From Immersiella caudata (lineage: Eukaryota; Ascomycota; Sordariomycetes; Sordariales; Lasiosphaeriaceae): 64,000 nt of DNA. Both the position numbers and the translations under genes were made by a program. Shown here piece after piece: positions 20,711-32,623 of the stretch. Location: NCBI GenBank assembly GCA_030512335.1, contig JAULSU010000004.1, forward strand, positions 1,798,001 through 1,862,000, given 5' to 3'. The notes beneath the pieces are model-generated. The model made no database searches and was not told the origin of the DNA. It saw only the letters and a list, made by a program, of their open reading frames with translations. Position 1 is the stretch's first letter. Each line of letters opens with the position of its first letter.

Positions 20711-21977
20711 GCAGATCTCTGTCAAGACGAAGTTGAGCTGGGCTCAGATGTTTACTTGGATGCGGGGAGGGGAGTGGGGAAAGGGCCCAGGAAATCAGCG
20801 AGTGGGAATCGATGAACCGGGAATTGAGCCTGGGGAAAGCAGCAGCAAATGCAGCTCATTAGCGAGTAGTTGGTAGCAGCAGTGCCAAGCGCTTCGAATA
20901 TGGGTAATATCCAATGTTTGCGCTTCGCGTCTCTTTTTTGTGTGCCAAATTGTTGAACCTTTTCGGAACGCAAACATTCCGCTGGTTGCGATGTCGGGTC
21001 TGGCCAAACAATCGCATTGCCGCAAACTGCGCGAAGCTGGATCGGTCTTGGGCTTCGGCTGGTGGCCCGCAGGCGCCGAGAGAGCTGCAAATCCCTCTCG
21101 GCGGCGCCCGCGCTCCATTTGGGGCCCACTCTCCTCAACGAAGGAGACGCGTCTTTCATCTGGGTGTGATGGTTGTGGAAGAAAACCTGGAGAGCTGTTG
21201 CTGCAACGTGTGCGCTCCGTGTTCCACCAAGTGCGTTTAAGGTTGGAGATAAGGTTATCCATCCCCCAGATCTGATGGATCTGATTGATCTGCATGTGAT
21301 GATGCTCGCCATTTTCAGGGTCGGGTCCACTTCGCCGCGAAATGCCTACCAGAAGCCGATGGGTGATCCAGACCCTCCCCCCCCCCCCCACTTATTCCCA
21401 CTTGTCGGGGGTTACTCCACGTGCCTAGGCGAGCGGTGAGCAGATTGAGAAGTGTCGCTTAGCGTCAAGAGGAGATGAGACCCTCGTTTGAGCCCCTTTG
21501 GCGGGTCTGTCGACTTCCAGGTTTCCAAGCCGGATGGATGTCACCGTCGCGTCGTCTTGCCACTCCTCTTGCACACCTGCCCACAATGTCGCTTGGCGGG
21601 AAATTTTTGTACCATCTCGCCAAGGTCCCAAGACGCCGGTGACGCACCGAGGCTCGTACAGGCTAGAGGCGTTGCACAGAGGGTCCAAGTGCCCTGCTTG
21701 ACGGTGGATCCTCTTTTTTTCTTGAGGCGACGTTCCCAACGGTTTGCTCCTTCCAAAATCACTTGAGGCCACAGGAGTGAATTGACGCTCTTTCCTCCCT
21801 TTCTTTTCCTTTTCGATTGCTCCCGGATTTCCCATCAGGAGTCTCTTCATTCCTCGCTCGTTGTTCTTCTGTGTGTTTGCTTTCCATTCCTAAAATCCTA
21901 GACGTCATCCCCGTCGTCGTCGTCGTCGTCGTCGGTATTCGCCTCCACTCGTTTCCTCCTTCCCCCGCGCAGCCCTC
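20711..21977. other. Intergenic region and promoter/leader of the desaturase
   Basis: No gene recognised on either strand. It holds a run of 13 C at 21377-21389 and a (CGT)7 tract close to the desaturase start, the latter probably in the 5' leader. Confidence 0.45.
21912..21932 (+). repeat. (CGT)7 microsatellite
   Basis: Seven perfect CGT units, 46 bases before the desaturase ATG, so probably transcribed as part of the 5' leader. Confidence 0.85.
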
Positions 21978-23832
21978 ATGATGCAACGCGGCGGGATCAT
22001 CACCGCCAGGGCGGTTGACGATCTCATCGCCGATGGACACATCATTGTCGTGTTCGAAGACTACGTCCTCAAGCTGAACTCCTGGATCACCAAGCACCCC
22101 GGCGGCCGTCTCGCCATTCTTCACATGGTCGGCAGAGATGCCACCGACGAAATCAAAGCGTAAATATATCCCTCACTCTCAAATGTCGTGATTCCTTCCA
22201 CCGCAGCAGTTTGTTACGTCAAGGATTTGCGGCGCGGGTGCAGGCGGCTACTTTCCGCCAGGAACGCCGCACAGACGGGGAAGTTGGATACATGCTGACA
22301 CCCCATGCAGGTCCCACAAAGAGAAGCAGTGGAAGACCATGAAGGCGTTTCGGATTGGCCAAAAACCGCCGGGCATCTGGATCAACCGCACACCACCAAT
22401 CAGGGGTGGCGTTTTCCGCAAGGAGGAAGAGGAAAACCCATTAGTGCCTATCGACTCCCTCGACTCATCTGAAGAGAGCTCCATGAGCGGCAGCATTGGC
22501 GATCTCTCCGAGGCCAGTCTCCCCACTTCGCTTTCCTCGGTTGGCAGCGATGTTGGCGATGCGGCCCAGAAGCCCCGTGATGAGCCCGTTTGGAAGGACG
22601 TTCCGGAAGTCAAGAACCGGAAAACCGCCAAGGTTTTTGTCGGCAACCAGTCCGCCTACACGACCTGGGCTGAACAGCAGGACATCGCGCGGGACACCGT
22701 TTCCTACCCGCCAGTTGACCCCGCTACGCAGCATTCCATCGCCCAGAAGTACAAGGCTCTGGCGGAGCGCGTCCAGGCCGAAGGTTACTACGAATGTCGC
22801 TACATCGAGTACGCAAAGGAAGCCTCACGCTACACGCTTCTGTTTTCTCTCTCGATGTTTGCCCTCTCTCAGAGTTGGTATCTCACTTCGGCCTTCTTGC
22901 TGGGGCTGTTCTGGCACCAGGTCATGTTCACCGCGCACGACGCTGGTCATCGCGCCATTACCGGCAACTTCGAGGTCGATTCCCTGATTGGAATCTTCAT
23001 TGGCAACTTCTTCTGCGGTCTGTCGATTGGCTGGTGGAAGCGCAGCCACAACGTCCACCACCTCGTCACGAACCACCCCGAGCACGACCCCGATATCCAG
23101 AACGTGCCCCTTTTCGCGACGACACCCAGCTTCTTCCGCGGCATTCGCTCAACCTATTACGATTTCAACTTCCCGTGGGACAAGGCCGCTGAGATCCTGG
23201 TCCCCTTCCAGAAGTACAGCTACTACCCCATCATGGGCATCGCACGGTTCAACCTGTACCTACTTTCGTGGCTGCATGTCCTTTCGGATAAGTCATCCGA
23301 CATCGGAGGGAGCACCGCTTGGTGGATCCGTTGGGCTGAAATCGCTGGCATGTCGGGCTACTGGTACATCTTCGGGTATCTTTTGCTGTGGAAGACGCTC
23401 CCCACCTGGGGAACTCGCGTGGCGTTTGTGCTCGTCTCGCACGTCGTCACCATGCCGCTGCACGTGCAGATTACGCTCTCTCACTGGGGAATGTCAACTT
23501 CGGATCTAGGCGAGGACGAATCGTTTGCGCAGCGCCAGCTGAGAACGACCATGGACGTCGACTGCCCGGTTTGGCTAGACTGGATCCACGGTGGATTGCA
23601 ATTCCAGGCCGTGCACCACTTGTTCCCCCGCGTCCCTCGACACAATCTGCGGAAACTGCAGAAGCTGGTGATGGAATTCTGCGAGGATACGGGGATCCCG
23701 TACACGTTGTTGGGGTTCGAGGATGGAAATCGCCAAGTGTTGGGGCGGTTGGATGAAGTGGGAGAGCAGGTGAAGCATTTGGTCAATTGCCAGCGCTACA
23801 TGGCTGAGCATGGTGTTACGGATTTGCATTAG
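21978..23832 (+). CDS. Delta-8 sphingolipid desaturase (cytochrome b5 fusion)
   Basis: Exons 21978-22159 and 22311-23832 are joined over a 151-base intron (GTAAAT to TGCAG) in phase 2; the product is 567 residues. An N-terminal cytochrome b5 domain carries the heme motif HPGG (about 40-43). A disordered, Ser-rich linker with EEEENPLVP follows. The membrane desaturase domain has the three di-iron histidine boxes: HDAGH (about 270), HNVHH (about 307) and QAVHH (about 493), the Gln in the third box being typical of front-end desaturases. Such fungal enzymes put the delta-8 double bond into the long-chain base of glucosylceramides at the ER, using the fused b5 as electron donor. Initiation at 21978 or at the adjacent ATG 21981 cannot be separated. 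Confidence 0.93.
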
Positions 23833-24908
23833 AGTTTTACGGGCATGGCATGGCGATTGCGTGTTTTGCTTTGTTTGGGGTTTCTTTTGGACCACATCGT
23901 TCTGGTTTGCTTTGTCAATTGCTCATCTTAGCTGGTTGTTTGTCGGAGTCGGTGGGTATCACCCAAGCATACCTACTAGTGCGAGTTGGTATGGCGGGTG
24001 GCTTCAATATACGTTTTACAATCTCTTTATTCTTGTAACGCACGTGTGCTTGTTTCCAATGGCTGAGCAGCCGCTTTAATCAACCTCCTGAGACATTGAT
24101 GGTTGCCTGCAGGATATTTAATTGTGGTTAGAACGTCCGTTCGGAGCTCACGCCCACATCAGCAGCATGCGAACCGTAGTGCGTTGCAACAAAAGAAGAT
24201 AAAACGAAGAAATTGTGAGAAGAAGTCAGACTCGCAGAGTGTTTGGGGAATGGGATCCATACGATGCGGGCAACGGAAGAACAAGGGATGAGGCTCGTGG
24301 TTTCCAAGACTCTGAATGGGGGAGAAGGCGGTGGAAGCGGCTGCCGAGCAAAATGGGGGGTGGACGAGGAGCGAAGGGAGAGAGGAAACTCAAGGATAAT
24401 ACCGGGGTCAGAAAGTCTAAATTTGTGCCGAATTCACAAGGAGAGAGCATAGTTAAGAGAGTGGGATGGGATGTAGGTGATTTGAAGGAAGAGGCGTCAG
24501 ATTCAAACTCGGAAGGGGAAATTCCCTCTCAAGACATGATTGTGGTATTGCGAAGGAACCCCCCTCCGGTGGTTTTGGAAAGTGGCAATTCACAGGGCGG
24601 AAGCGTGTCGGATAGGGACCAGACGGACAAAGATGGCGAGAAGGAGGTTACGGACCAACGGGCTCTGGTAAGCGCTAACTTGATTTGGGTCATTGTGATA
24701 AGGGGCCAGGGACGTTATAATTGATATGCACCAGCCTGTTTTTTCCGGCTTATGGTCTTTCACAAAGTAAATATCTAATTACAGCATCGTATCACATATT
24801 ATCCCTGTCTTTCTCCTCCTCTATCGGGAACCACAGTCCCTTCAGTACTCTAAGTGGAATGGCTATGACAGACGGGCAATGACACCCGAGTAATTACAGC
24901 GCTGTGGC
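23833..24908. other. Intergenic stretch with one charged open frame of unknown status
   Basis: After the desaturase 3' flank an open frame of 169 codons on the plus strand (24215-24724) encodes a very charged sequence (GEWDPYDAGNGRTRDEARGF, later DQTDKDGEKEVTD). It has no recognised motif, splice support or family, and its purine-rich composition could keep a frame open by chance. I do not call it a gene. Confidence 0.3.
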
Positions 24909-25930
24909 TTAATTCTTCCCAAACAATCCACGCCAAAAACTCTTTACCCGAACCTCGAAATCGTTAGCATCCGGATGTGTAGCAAGATAGGCGAGACTCA
25001 CAACCAGGCCGCTCAGTTTCTTGAGCTGACTTTGTCGCATCTCGAGCTTTTTCGCGAGCTCATGCCTCTCTTGATCCCACTCCTTCCACGCCCTGCGATT
25101 CGTGCCATTCCTACTCTTCCGCCAGGACTCTGGAGGTCGCTCCTTTCGGTGATCCAAAATTTGGGACATGAGATGTGCGATCTCTTCTTCCAATTGTTCT
25201 TTGAGCTCCTTCCCGGCCGAGGTCTCAAACACCTTTCCCTGGTTTTGCACCATCTCGAGCTGAAGCAACGGCTTGACCTTGCCTTCCCTGTTGGCGATGC
25301 GAATGATCCTTCGAATAATATCGTGTGCTGATCCTTGGTTGTTGCGGTGCCTCACTATCGTCGCGCCTTGTCTGACCATGTCGGCCCATACTCCTCCCTC
25401 GGCCATCCGTCCTTCGATTCGACCCATCATGGCGTCCTCAGAGACCAGATCGTCCCACATGGTCGTGGCGATGACGACTCTCTTGCACGCATCGCTCCCC
25501 AGTATCTTTTCCAGAAGCTTCGTACGCTTCCGTTCCATGCCCCCAACGCGGTTGTGAGTTATGGGGTGGAGCAGTATGAGGCCGTCGAGCTGGTGGTTCT
25601 TGGAGAAGCCTTCCCTGACCAGCCATTGGCCAATGTCTTCCAGGATTTCCAGGTCGGAGCGTGCATCGTCATCGAACCCGGGCGTGTCGATGAGCACTAC
25701 TTTGTGGTTGTCCAGCTGAAAGTCAATCGCCTCGGGGTCTTGGGTGCCTGATGTTTGTGTAAGGGGAGCTGTTTTCGCCGGAAGTCGAGTTTTCTAGGCT
25801 ACTTACAAGGGTCGACGCCATATCCTATCACGAGGTCGGTCCGGCCCGACGCGACGGAAGCAAATGTCGTTTTGCCCGCCCCAGTTATCCCGACTAGCGC
25901 TATCAGGACTTCCGTTTTCGGTGCTTCCAT
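24909..25930 (-). CDS. AIG1-like P-loop GTPase (copy A of a divergent pair)
   Basis: Exon 1 25930-25807 (124 bases) and exon 2 25747-24909 are joined over a 59-base intron (GTAAGT to ATCAG); the product is 320 residues. G motifs: P-loop ALVGITGAGKTTF near residue 10, switch/G3 LIDTPGFDDD, and at the G4 position ATTMWDD rather than the usual TKxD, a variation seen in fungal AIG1-like proteins. The C-terminal third (about 200-300) is a long charged helix, probably coiled coil (KELKEQLEEEIAHLMSQI, then HELAKKLEMRQSQLKKL). No lipid motif ends this copy (FWRGLFGKN). The start at 25930 is chosen because it puts the P-loop at the normal distance. It faces a paralogue at 26468. Role unknown; plant and animal AIG1/GIMAP proteins act in immunity and organelle or membrane dynamics. 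Confidence 0.85.
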
Positions 25931-26467
25931 TGGAATCCTGGCCGCCGTGCGGGATCTCGACTGTGTGGGAGGCCAGCAGAGGAAAAGTTGGTTACGATGC
26001 GCGGCCCATGGCAGGACCAAACGAAAATCATATGCGTGAGAGTGCTTATGATATTGTCATCGGATCAATAGGCGGGGTGGGAATCGGATATATTTTGCGC
26101 CTCACTTTTCTGGGCCTCAAGTTGTGTCTCGAATCAAATTTGGAGCTGGGCCAGACACGCCAGCGTTGGGTGGCCACGGGATGTTTCGTTGGGCTGCGGG
26201 GGCTGCGGGTCGGGCAGACATCGTCACACCCCCCCAACCGGGCCTGACACGTCGAGCTATCTGCACACTGTGCAGCTATTCAACTTGTTCTAATGGACTG
26301 GATGTGAGGCCATTTGTGCGTGGCGGAAGCCCTTATCTGCGGAAAAGATATGTACAAATCACTGTCATGCCCACTCCCACCACTTACGGCGGTGCCTGAA
26401 TGGCCTGCTTTTCCGCGACGTCGACGTTCTCGTCTCCCTCCCCCTCTTCGTCCGACTTTTGCTGGCA
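25931..26467. promoter_or_regulatory. Shared divergent promoter of the two AIG1-like GTPases
   Basis: The 537 bases between two start codons that point away from each other. No coding sequence or clear TATA element is visible. A bidirectional promoter is inferred from layout only. Confidence 0.4.
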
Positions 26468-27249
26468 ATGTCGAAGAAAGAAGTCCCAGTAGTTGTCCTT
26501 CTCGGTCCCACCGGTTCTGGAAAATCAACCTTTGTCAAAAATGTAACCCGTGAGCATGTCGAGATCGGAGCTGCAGGAAGCGCTAAACCATGTGAGTTTT
26601 TTTTAGTTTTTTTGGGTCAATTCTCGATTTCTGTGCGACTTGGAACTGACCCCCTCCAGGCACGAAAGAATGCAAAACATACACTCTTAGCGTGGGAGGC
26701 GACAAATGCACCATTATTGACACGCCGGGGTTTGGGGACTCGCCACCGGACAACATCCGGGCCTTGACCGAAATTGCCAGAACCCTCCAATCAATCCGCC
26801 CACATGAGCTTACCGGCGCTGTTTACTTCCACCGAATAACGGACGGCAGGCTCACGGGCACTCTTCGCATGATATTGGAAATATTCAAGAAGATATGCGG
26901 CGATGGTTTCTTCCCTCGTGTGGCGTTTGTTACGACCATGTGGGACATCGTGGGCCCAGTCGCCCTCTCCAGATATAACAACGTCAACCTAGAGCTCCAG
27001 GAGAGACATTTCAAACTGGCGGAGGGAGTTCCCAACATTTTCAAGTGTTCAAATAACGAAGCAAGCTGCTTGGCGGTGCTCAAGTACTTTACAGGGCCGG
27101 GGAGAAAGCCCCCGCTGAAACAGCTCCTTCTGCTCCAAGAGCTACGACCAGGGGTTGTAAGCGGTGGTGCCGTCAAGAAGACGTCAGCAGGGAAAGAGAT
27201 ATTGCGAAAAGCGGGCGGTGGTGGTGGTGGTGGCTGTGTCATTCTGTAG
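26468..27249 (+). CDS. AIG1-like P-loop GTPase with C-terminal CaaX box (copy B)
   Basis: Exon 1 26468-26591 (124 bases) and exon 2 26660-27249 are joined over a 68-base intron (GTGAGT to CCAG); the product is 237 residues. P-loop VLLGPTGSGKSTF, G3 IIDTPGFGDSPP, and FVTTMWD at the G4 position. The intron splits the codon of a Cys in PC|TKEC, the same place as in copy A (PC|TQDP), and both first exons are 124 bases. The ATG at 26468 is preferred over the in-frame one at 26459 for this reason. The protein ends with a Gly run and CVIL, a CaaX box likely to be prenylated, so it is probably membrane-bound, unlike copy A. It lacks the coiled-coil tail of copy A. Function unknown. Confidence 0.87.
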
Positions 27250-27505
27250 CGACGCAGGAGAAGGGCCTATCCCTGGAGACTGGAGCTGATGGAAATTGCC
27301 ACGTCGACTCCATGCTGGTGTTCATATTCATGGTTGGCTTGATACCTTCTTTCCATCACGTACACACAATAGAGCTTCTTATCATGATTTGAATTTGGCT
27401 AGAATAACACAAGGGGAAAAAACTTGAAAATTGCCCCTCGTTGCGTGCCCGGAGTGTGGTTGACTCTCCGATGCTGGCGGTCCGTGTCAGGGGTCTCGGT
27501 TCGTC

Positions 27506-30004
27506 TCAGTCCACCTTTTCGGGCTGCTCCGTGTCCTCGGACGATTTGCGGCGATGTCGGCCAAATGACACCCTCCTTCTCAGGCCGGCAAGGAAGTTCT
27601 TGAGCGTCATCCAACCACTTCTGAAGGAATCCCTCAGGCCGGGGTCTTGGATGATCCAGATCGAAAACCCGGATAGGAGGTAGGTAAGTCCCGCCACCGA
27701 TACGATTGTTGCGGCGAATGATGACGTTTTACCGAGATAACTCCAATCAAAAAGGCCAGCGTCAAAGAACCCCTGTCGAGTCACTCAAGTTAGTAATGTG
27801 CGGCTTTGAGGGGTCGGGTGAGGAGGGACGTACCGTTACGAAGCTCAGGGGCAGGTAAAAGACCGTCACTATGGTAAAAACCAGTATGAAGTGATTCAGC
27901 TGAGTTGTCTTCGTTGCCTCGTTGACAGATATCGCGTTAAACAACTGCGGTTTTCAGCTCCGTTAGCCTAGGCGCTCCAAACATGGGGAGGGGCAGACTC
28001 ACGCCATCCTGAAGACCCTTCACCTGCTCCTGCTTCTTCTCAATACGTTTCAAAAGAGCATCTCCAAGGCGCCTATGATGTGTCTTTACGCTCTCCCAGT
28101 TTTGCCTAAACACTTCGACTGTTGGATCCTGGTCGTAGTTTAGTGTCGAGTCAGATGATGCACCAGCGGGGCTCGAATCGTAGCAAAGCCACTCGATGTG
28201 ATCAACTGTCCGTCCGAGATCATCCATGCTTTCCTGAATCCAGGATGCAGCAATGCGCAGTATTTGGAGAACAGAAAAGTAAAATTCCGCAAGTTGGAGA
28301 TTGTTCTCGACAAACATGGATGCTCCTCGGGCGCTCGGCGAGAGAACTGAGGCAAGCTGGATAGGGCTCGAGTGTCAGAGTTGAAAATGTTCAAAGGAAC
28401 GCACTCTCATGCTGATCAACTCACCTCGGTCGTAAGAACTCTTTCAATTCCCTGGAGCAAGTCGGACCAGGACGCCTCCCAGACCGTCAGTAGTGAGCGA
28501 ATCCTGAAGGCAAATGCCGCCACTCCCGCCAAGCGCAACGACGGGCGGATGTTGGCCGCCATCCACTTGTCGGCATCCCCCAGATCTCCAAGATCCTGGA
28601 AACGACTGGCAGCAGACTTGTCCGCGATGATTACCATGGTAAAGATGGGCAGGTTCATCTTCCAGGTCGCTTTCATTGCAACCGAGAAACGAAGTTCGCG
28701 AAGATCAAGATCATTCTTTTCGCCTGGAACAAGCAGCGTTCCCCAGTCCCTGACGAGAGCATGTCCTGGGTTGTTCGGCCACGGTCTAGTCTGAGTTGTG
28801 AAGACCCGCATGTGGAACTGGAACAGTAAGTCTTCCCACCATGACTTGTTGAACCGTGCCAAACCCGTCCATCGGTCATCCGAGCTTCTCCAGGGGTAAC
28901 GGCTTGGTTCCCAACAACCCGCGAAATAGGCCAAGAACCGCTGCGCGAATTTACGCCTCGCCATGTTTGAGGGGTCGTAGCTACCAGGAGCCTCGCTGAA
29001 ATCTTCGTCGCGACAAAACTGAAGGACGACAAAGGCTAGTACCCCTTCGTCATGCGAGCCGTTCACGCCGAATATCCTAAATAAAGAACCACGTCAGACC
29101 CGTCAGATCAAACTATCAGGCTCCGCATCATTACCACTCTCTCCCAAAGCGTTGTCTGGCCCAGGGAAATGCAGGTGAAGGAGAGTTCTCCGCCCTCTTG
29201 AACTGTCGAGTCGTCGATGTCAGCCAACCAGTCTATCTTCACTCTAGGCTTCGGCGGAAAGATTCAGCATACTAGGCTCTCGTCGATTTGGCGCCGTGGT
29301 ACATATCCCCGAGCGGTCTCAGGCCGTGGTTGGTTGCTGCGCCTTCGCCCCAACTCCGCTCCGCTAATCAGACAAGGGTAGCCACTCTGGTCATAACCGT
29401 ACTCATCGAAGTCGACATAGGTGCCTCGATCGATGGCGCTTTTCTCAAAGCTCCATGTAAGCACCCTGTTCAGTCTTCCAATCCTTGGCAAATTAACAAG
29501 ACTTGCGATATACACCTTTGGCTCTGGAGGATCAGTTTTGAATGGGGAAGCAGTCTTGATCGGGAGAAATATGTCCTTCCACGCCTTGGATGCAAGTGTT
29601 GAGTCTCCGGGCATCTCAAGCTGCCGAAATTGATAACTGATTGCCCTGTCTTCGTCGTAGTGAACGATCGCTGGATCGAATTCGGTTGTAATCGCTCCCG
29701 GTGAAGGGGGTGGCGTCTCAGCGGGGACTTGAACTGGGGTGGGGTTGCATGTCGCTATCACTGTCGCAATCGTCCCAACCGTCTCAACTGTCTCAACCAC
29801 GAAGACCCTTTCTGTCTCTGTCTCGGTCTGATCTGTTCGTGATTGATCATGTTGGTGTTCTGCCATTCTTCCAGTCGAAGAAGCTAAGAGATTGGTTGTC
29901 ATCATGTCTCGCACTGACTGGAGGCACGAGAATCGGTCGGTGACGGCGGAAGGAGTCAGAACTTGAGCCTCCTTTTTTTCCCCCTTGGGTCGAAGCCAAC
30001 CCAT
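27506..30004 (-). CDS. CorA-like (Mg2+/Zn2+ transporter-type) fungal membrane protein
   Basis: At least six exons. Well-supported ones are 28425 down from about 29076, 28356-28003, 27944-27834 and 27772-27506, all with good GT-AG ends and matching phase. An upstream exon lies at about 29135-29245 (IDWLADIDD, LSFTCISLGQTTLWER) and the first runs to 30004. Family blocks include ASLVNLPRIGRLNRVLTWSF, VDFDEYGYD, FQFHMRVFTTQTRPWPNNPGH, ATWKMNLPIFTMVIIADKSA and AATKTTQLNHF-like sequence before the first of two C-terminal helices (FILVFTIVTVFYLPLSFV, then SSFAATIVSVAGLTYLLSGF). CorA channels carry GMN after helix 1; here the segment is TGFFDAGLFDW, so ion transport is doubtful. The joint between the second and third exons does not keep frame with canonical sites, and the exon 1 donor is ambiguous. 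Start 30004 or 29866. Confidence 0.75.
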
Positions 30005-30709
30005 TCTAAATATGTACGGCTACAATTTCCTTGCCGACCTCTCTATTCCTGTACACAGCCAATCAGCCGGATGTTTGTGCTTCGACGGGCGCGGCGGGCT
30101 CAGATGGGCTGGGATGCATGACCCACCCGCATACCTCTGAGTGCGCAGCAGAGGACCACCAATCATGCTGTTCTTTCCTGCAGCGGACTGCCAGCGGCAT
30201 CCGCGCCTCTATCGCCCTGATGATGCATGGCGCAGCGGCTGGGCTTGAATTTGCTGGCCGCTGTGTTGTGCGTTGGGCTGTGTGCAACGAAGGTCCGGTC
30301 CTTCTCTGATTCGATCGAAGAGGAGGTGGCGACATGGTGCTTTACCGGCCGTAAGAGGGTTGGATTGGTGGGAGACAGGAGGTTGAAGGGTGTAATTGCC
30401 AGGGATGTTGAAGGAAGGCTCTCAGGTCGTGGTGGGTCGGGCTCGCGGGCTCCCTCCGCTCAACCTGAGGCAGCAAGACTCACAGCCTGACCAGAACAGC
30501 CTTTTACTGAGGAACGGCCTGTCTTTTTGCTATGCCTAATCGTGTTATAGCAAAGGGTAACAATCCTTTGATTTGAGACCATTGGTCACCGCGTGGTTAG
30601 AAGAACGCTCGAGTCTGAAAAGTTTCACCAGAGTCGCTTCAGGGGTTGTGAACGCCAGTCTTTGTTACTTCGAGGCGCAACTGTGTACTCGTGTTACCAG
30701 ATTTGGCCC
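30005..30709. other. Intergenic stretch
   Basis: Upstream region of the CorA-like gene and 3' flank of the SDR-NmrA gene. Open frames on both strands mirror each other and carry no motif. Confidence 0.45.
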
Positions 30710-32623
30710 TCAAAACAACTGCTTGAGCCCCTCAATCGTCCCCTTGAACCCAACAACTTCCTTCTCATCAATTCCCAACTCAGCCGGGCTAATAAACTCG
30801 TCCGTCTCCTCCCATGGGTCGCAGAACTCTCCAAACTTGAATTGCGCTCCCAGCTCCGCGCCTGCCGGCCCCCACAGCTGCGCCCAAGCATCCACTGTCG
30901 TCTCCATGAACACACCCTTCTTGCCCGTGATGGCAGACCACTCATCAATCATCTGCTGGAACGTCCATTTCTCGAGCGCGACATTGGCGTATTTGCCATA
31001 TGCCTTGTATCCGGTGGCCAAGACCTGGCGAACCCAGATGCCGGGGTTGACGGTCATGTCACCCGAGAGCAGGATCTTGGCGTTGGGGTTGGTCGGCATG
31101 GCCTGAATCCACTGGCCATTTCCTGGATGCTGAATCGGCTTGATGAGCGGAAAGAAGGCCATGTTCTGCGGGTAGTATCCGAAATACAGATACGTTGTGA
31201 TGGCCGCCAGATCCGGAAGCTCGGTCTTGATGCGCACATCGACCTTGGCCTTGTAGTCCATGTGTGGCACAGGAATCTTTCCGCCCGTCTTGAGGGTTCC
31301 GCTTGGTGTGGTTGACCAGATAAAGTGCTCGACGGTGAAGGTAGCTGCCGCAGCCCTGGCGATCTTCATGGCCTGCTCCTCCTCAATGAGTCCGGACTCC
31401 TCTTGGGTCTTGCCGGTGAACAAATGTTCCCACCAGTTCGTGACAGCAAACACGGCGTTGACACTATCAAAAGCCTTGACCAAGCTGTCCTCATCGTCGA
31501 AGCTCGCCTGCACGACCTCAATGCCTTCGGCGGCAAGCTTTTGAGCCGCTTCGCTCGCAGGGTTGCGGGTGATAGCTCTGACTCGCCAGCCCGGCACTTT
31601 CTTCATGATGTTCACCACACCGCCGCCTTGGGATCCCGTAGCGCCCGTGACTGCGATGATCCTGTCACCCGTGTGGGGCGGGCTTGGCAAAGCATTTGGC
31701 AGTCCGCTGCGCTCACCGTGCACCATCTCGAACCAGGGCTCGTAGACCTTCTCCGTGCGCTTGGCAAAGGCGCCACTCTTGTACGGCGGGTGTCCCCACT
31801 CCACGATTCTGTCGTGTGCCGCCTCAACGCACTCGCCCGTCCGGATGTTCTCCTCGTCATTGATGAAAAGGTCATATGCCGAGAGGAGGTTCTCCCGCTG
31901 GGTCATCTGCTCAGGGCGGAAGGCAACGGAAAAGCCAGGCATTGCCGGGGTGTCGACTCCACCGGGCATGACGCAGTTGATGGTGATGTTGTCCTTTAAG
32001 CGCGAGATTGGGCCCATGGTCCGCACCCACTGGTGAACACCAGCTTTCGCACCGCAGTACTCAGGGAAAGTCGCGCAGGGGTAGATGCCGATGAGACTAC
32101 CCGTGACAACGATCTTCCCACCAGGGACGGGGTTGTGGCGCATGAAATGGCGAGAGAGGATTGTAGCGTAGATGAGGCCCTTGTAGTGGATATCAGTGCA
32201 GATTGTGTTGGGCTCTGGGGGGATGTCGTCGATGGCAGCGTTGCGAAGGGCGAAGTTGTGCTTCGAGTCTTGGTCAATGGGGCCAGCATTGGACACCACG
32301 ACGTCGAGGCGACCCCATTTCTGCCAGACGGTCTTGAAGAGATTCGACTGAGAGGCGTATGAGGCGACGTCGGTGGGGACGTAGATGGCCGTGTTGCCTG
32401 ACGCGTCGAGCGCCGAGGCAACAGCTTGGCCTTCTTTCTCTCGACGACCGGTGATGGCCACCCGGTAGCCACGCTTGTGGAGGCGCTCAGCTACCCATGA
32501 GCCAATGCCGCTCTGCGGGAAGGGGGCAAGTCAGCAGAGATCAGATAGAAGTGGGAATGACATGTGACGAACCGTGGAGCCGGTAACGATGGCGACCTTC
32601 TGCGCTTCTTGTGTAGAGCCCAT
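30710..32623 (-). CDS. Fusion enzyme: short-chain dehydrogenase plus NmrA-like domain
   Basis: Exon 1 32623-32573 (17 codons) and exon 2 32512-30710 are joined over a 60-base intron (GTTCGT to CGCAG); 617 residues in one frame. Residues about 8-270 are a classical SDR: cofactor motif TGSTSGIG (14-21), NAG-type VSNAGP, catalytic YCGAK (169-173), and a PGGVDTP loop. A linker of some 30 residues follows. Residues about 303-617 form a second Rossmann domain of the NmrA/HSCARG type: VTGATGSQGGGVV, RAITRNPAS, VFAVTNWWEH and FIWSTTPSG. NmrA-like proteins bind NAD(P) and often act as redox sensors or atypical reductases. The two domains are normally separate proteins; here no stop or splice site parts them. 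It could be a bifunctional enzyme or a dehydrogenase with a sensor domain. Substrate unknown. Confidence 0.9.

Noticed and set aside
24215..24724. Possible gene for a charged 169-residue protein
   Set aside because: Purine-rich DNA can keep such a frame open; no motif, splice sites or context support.
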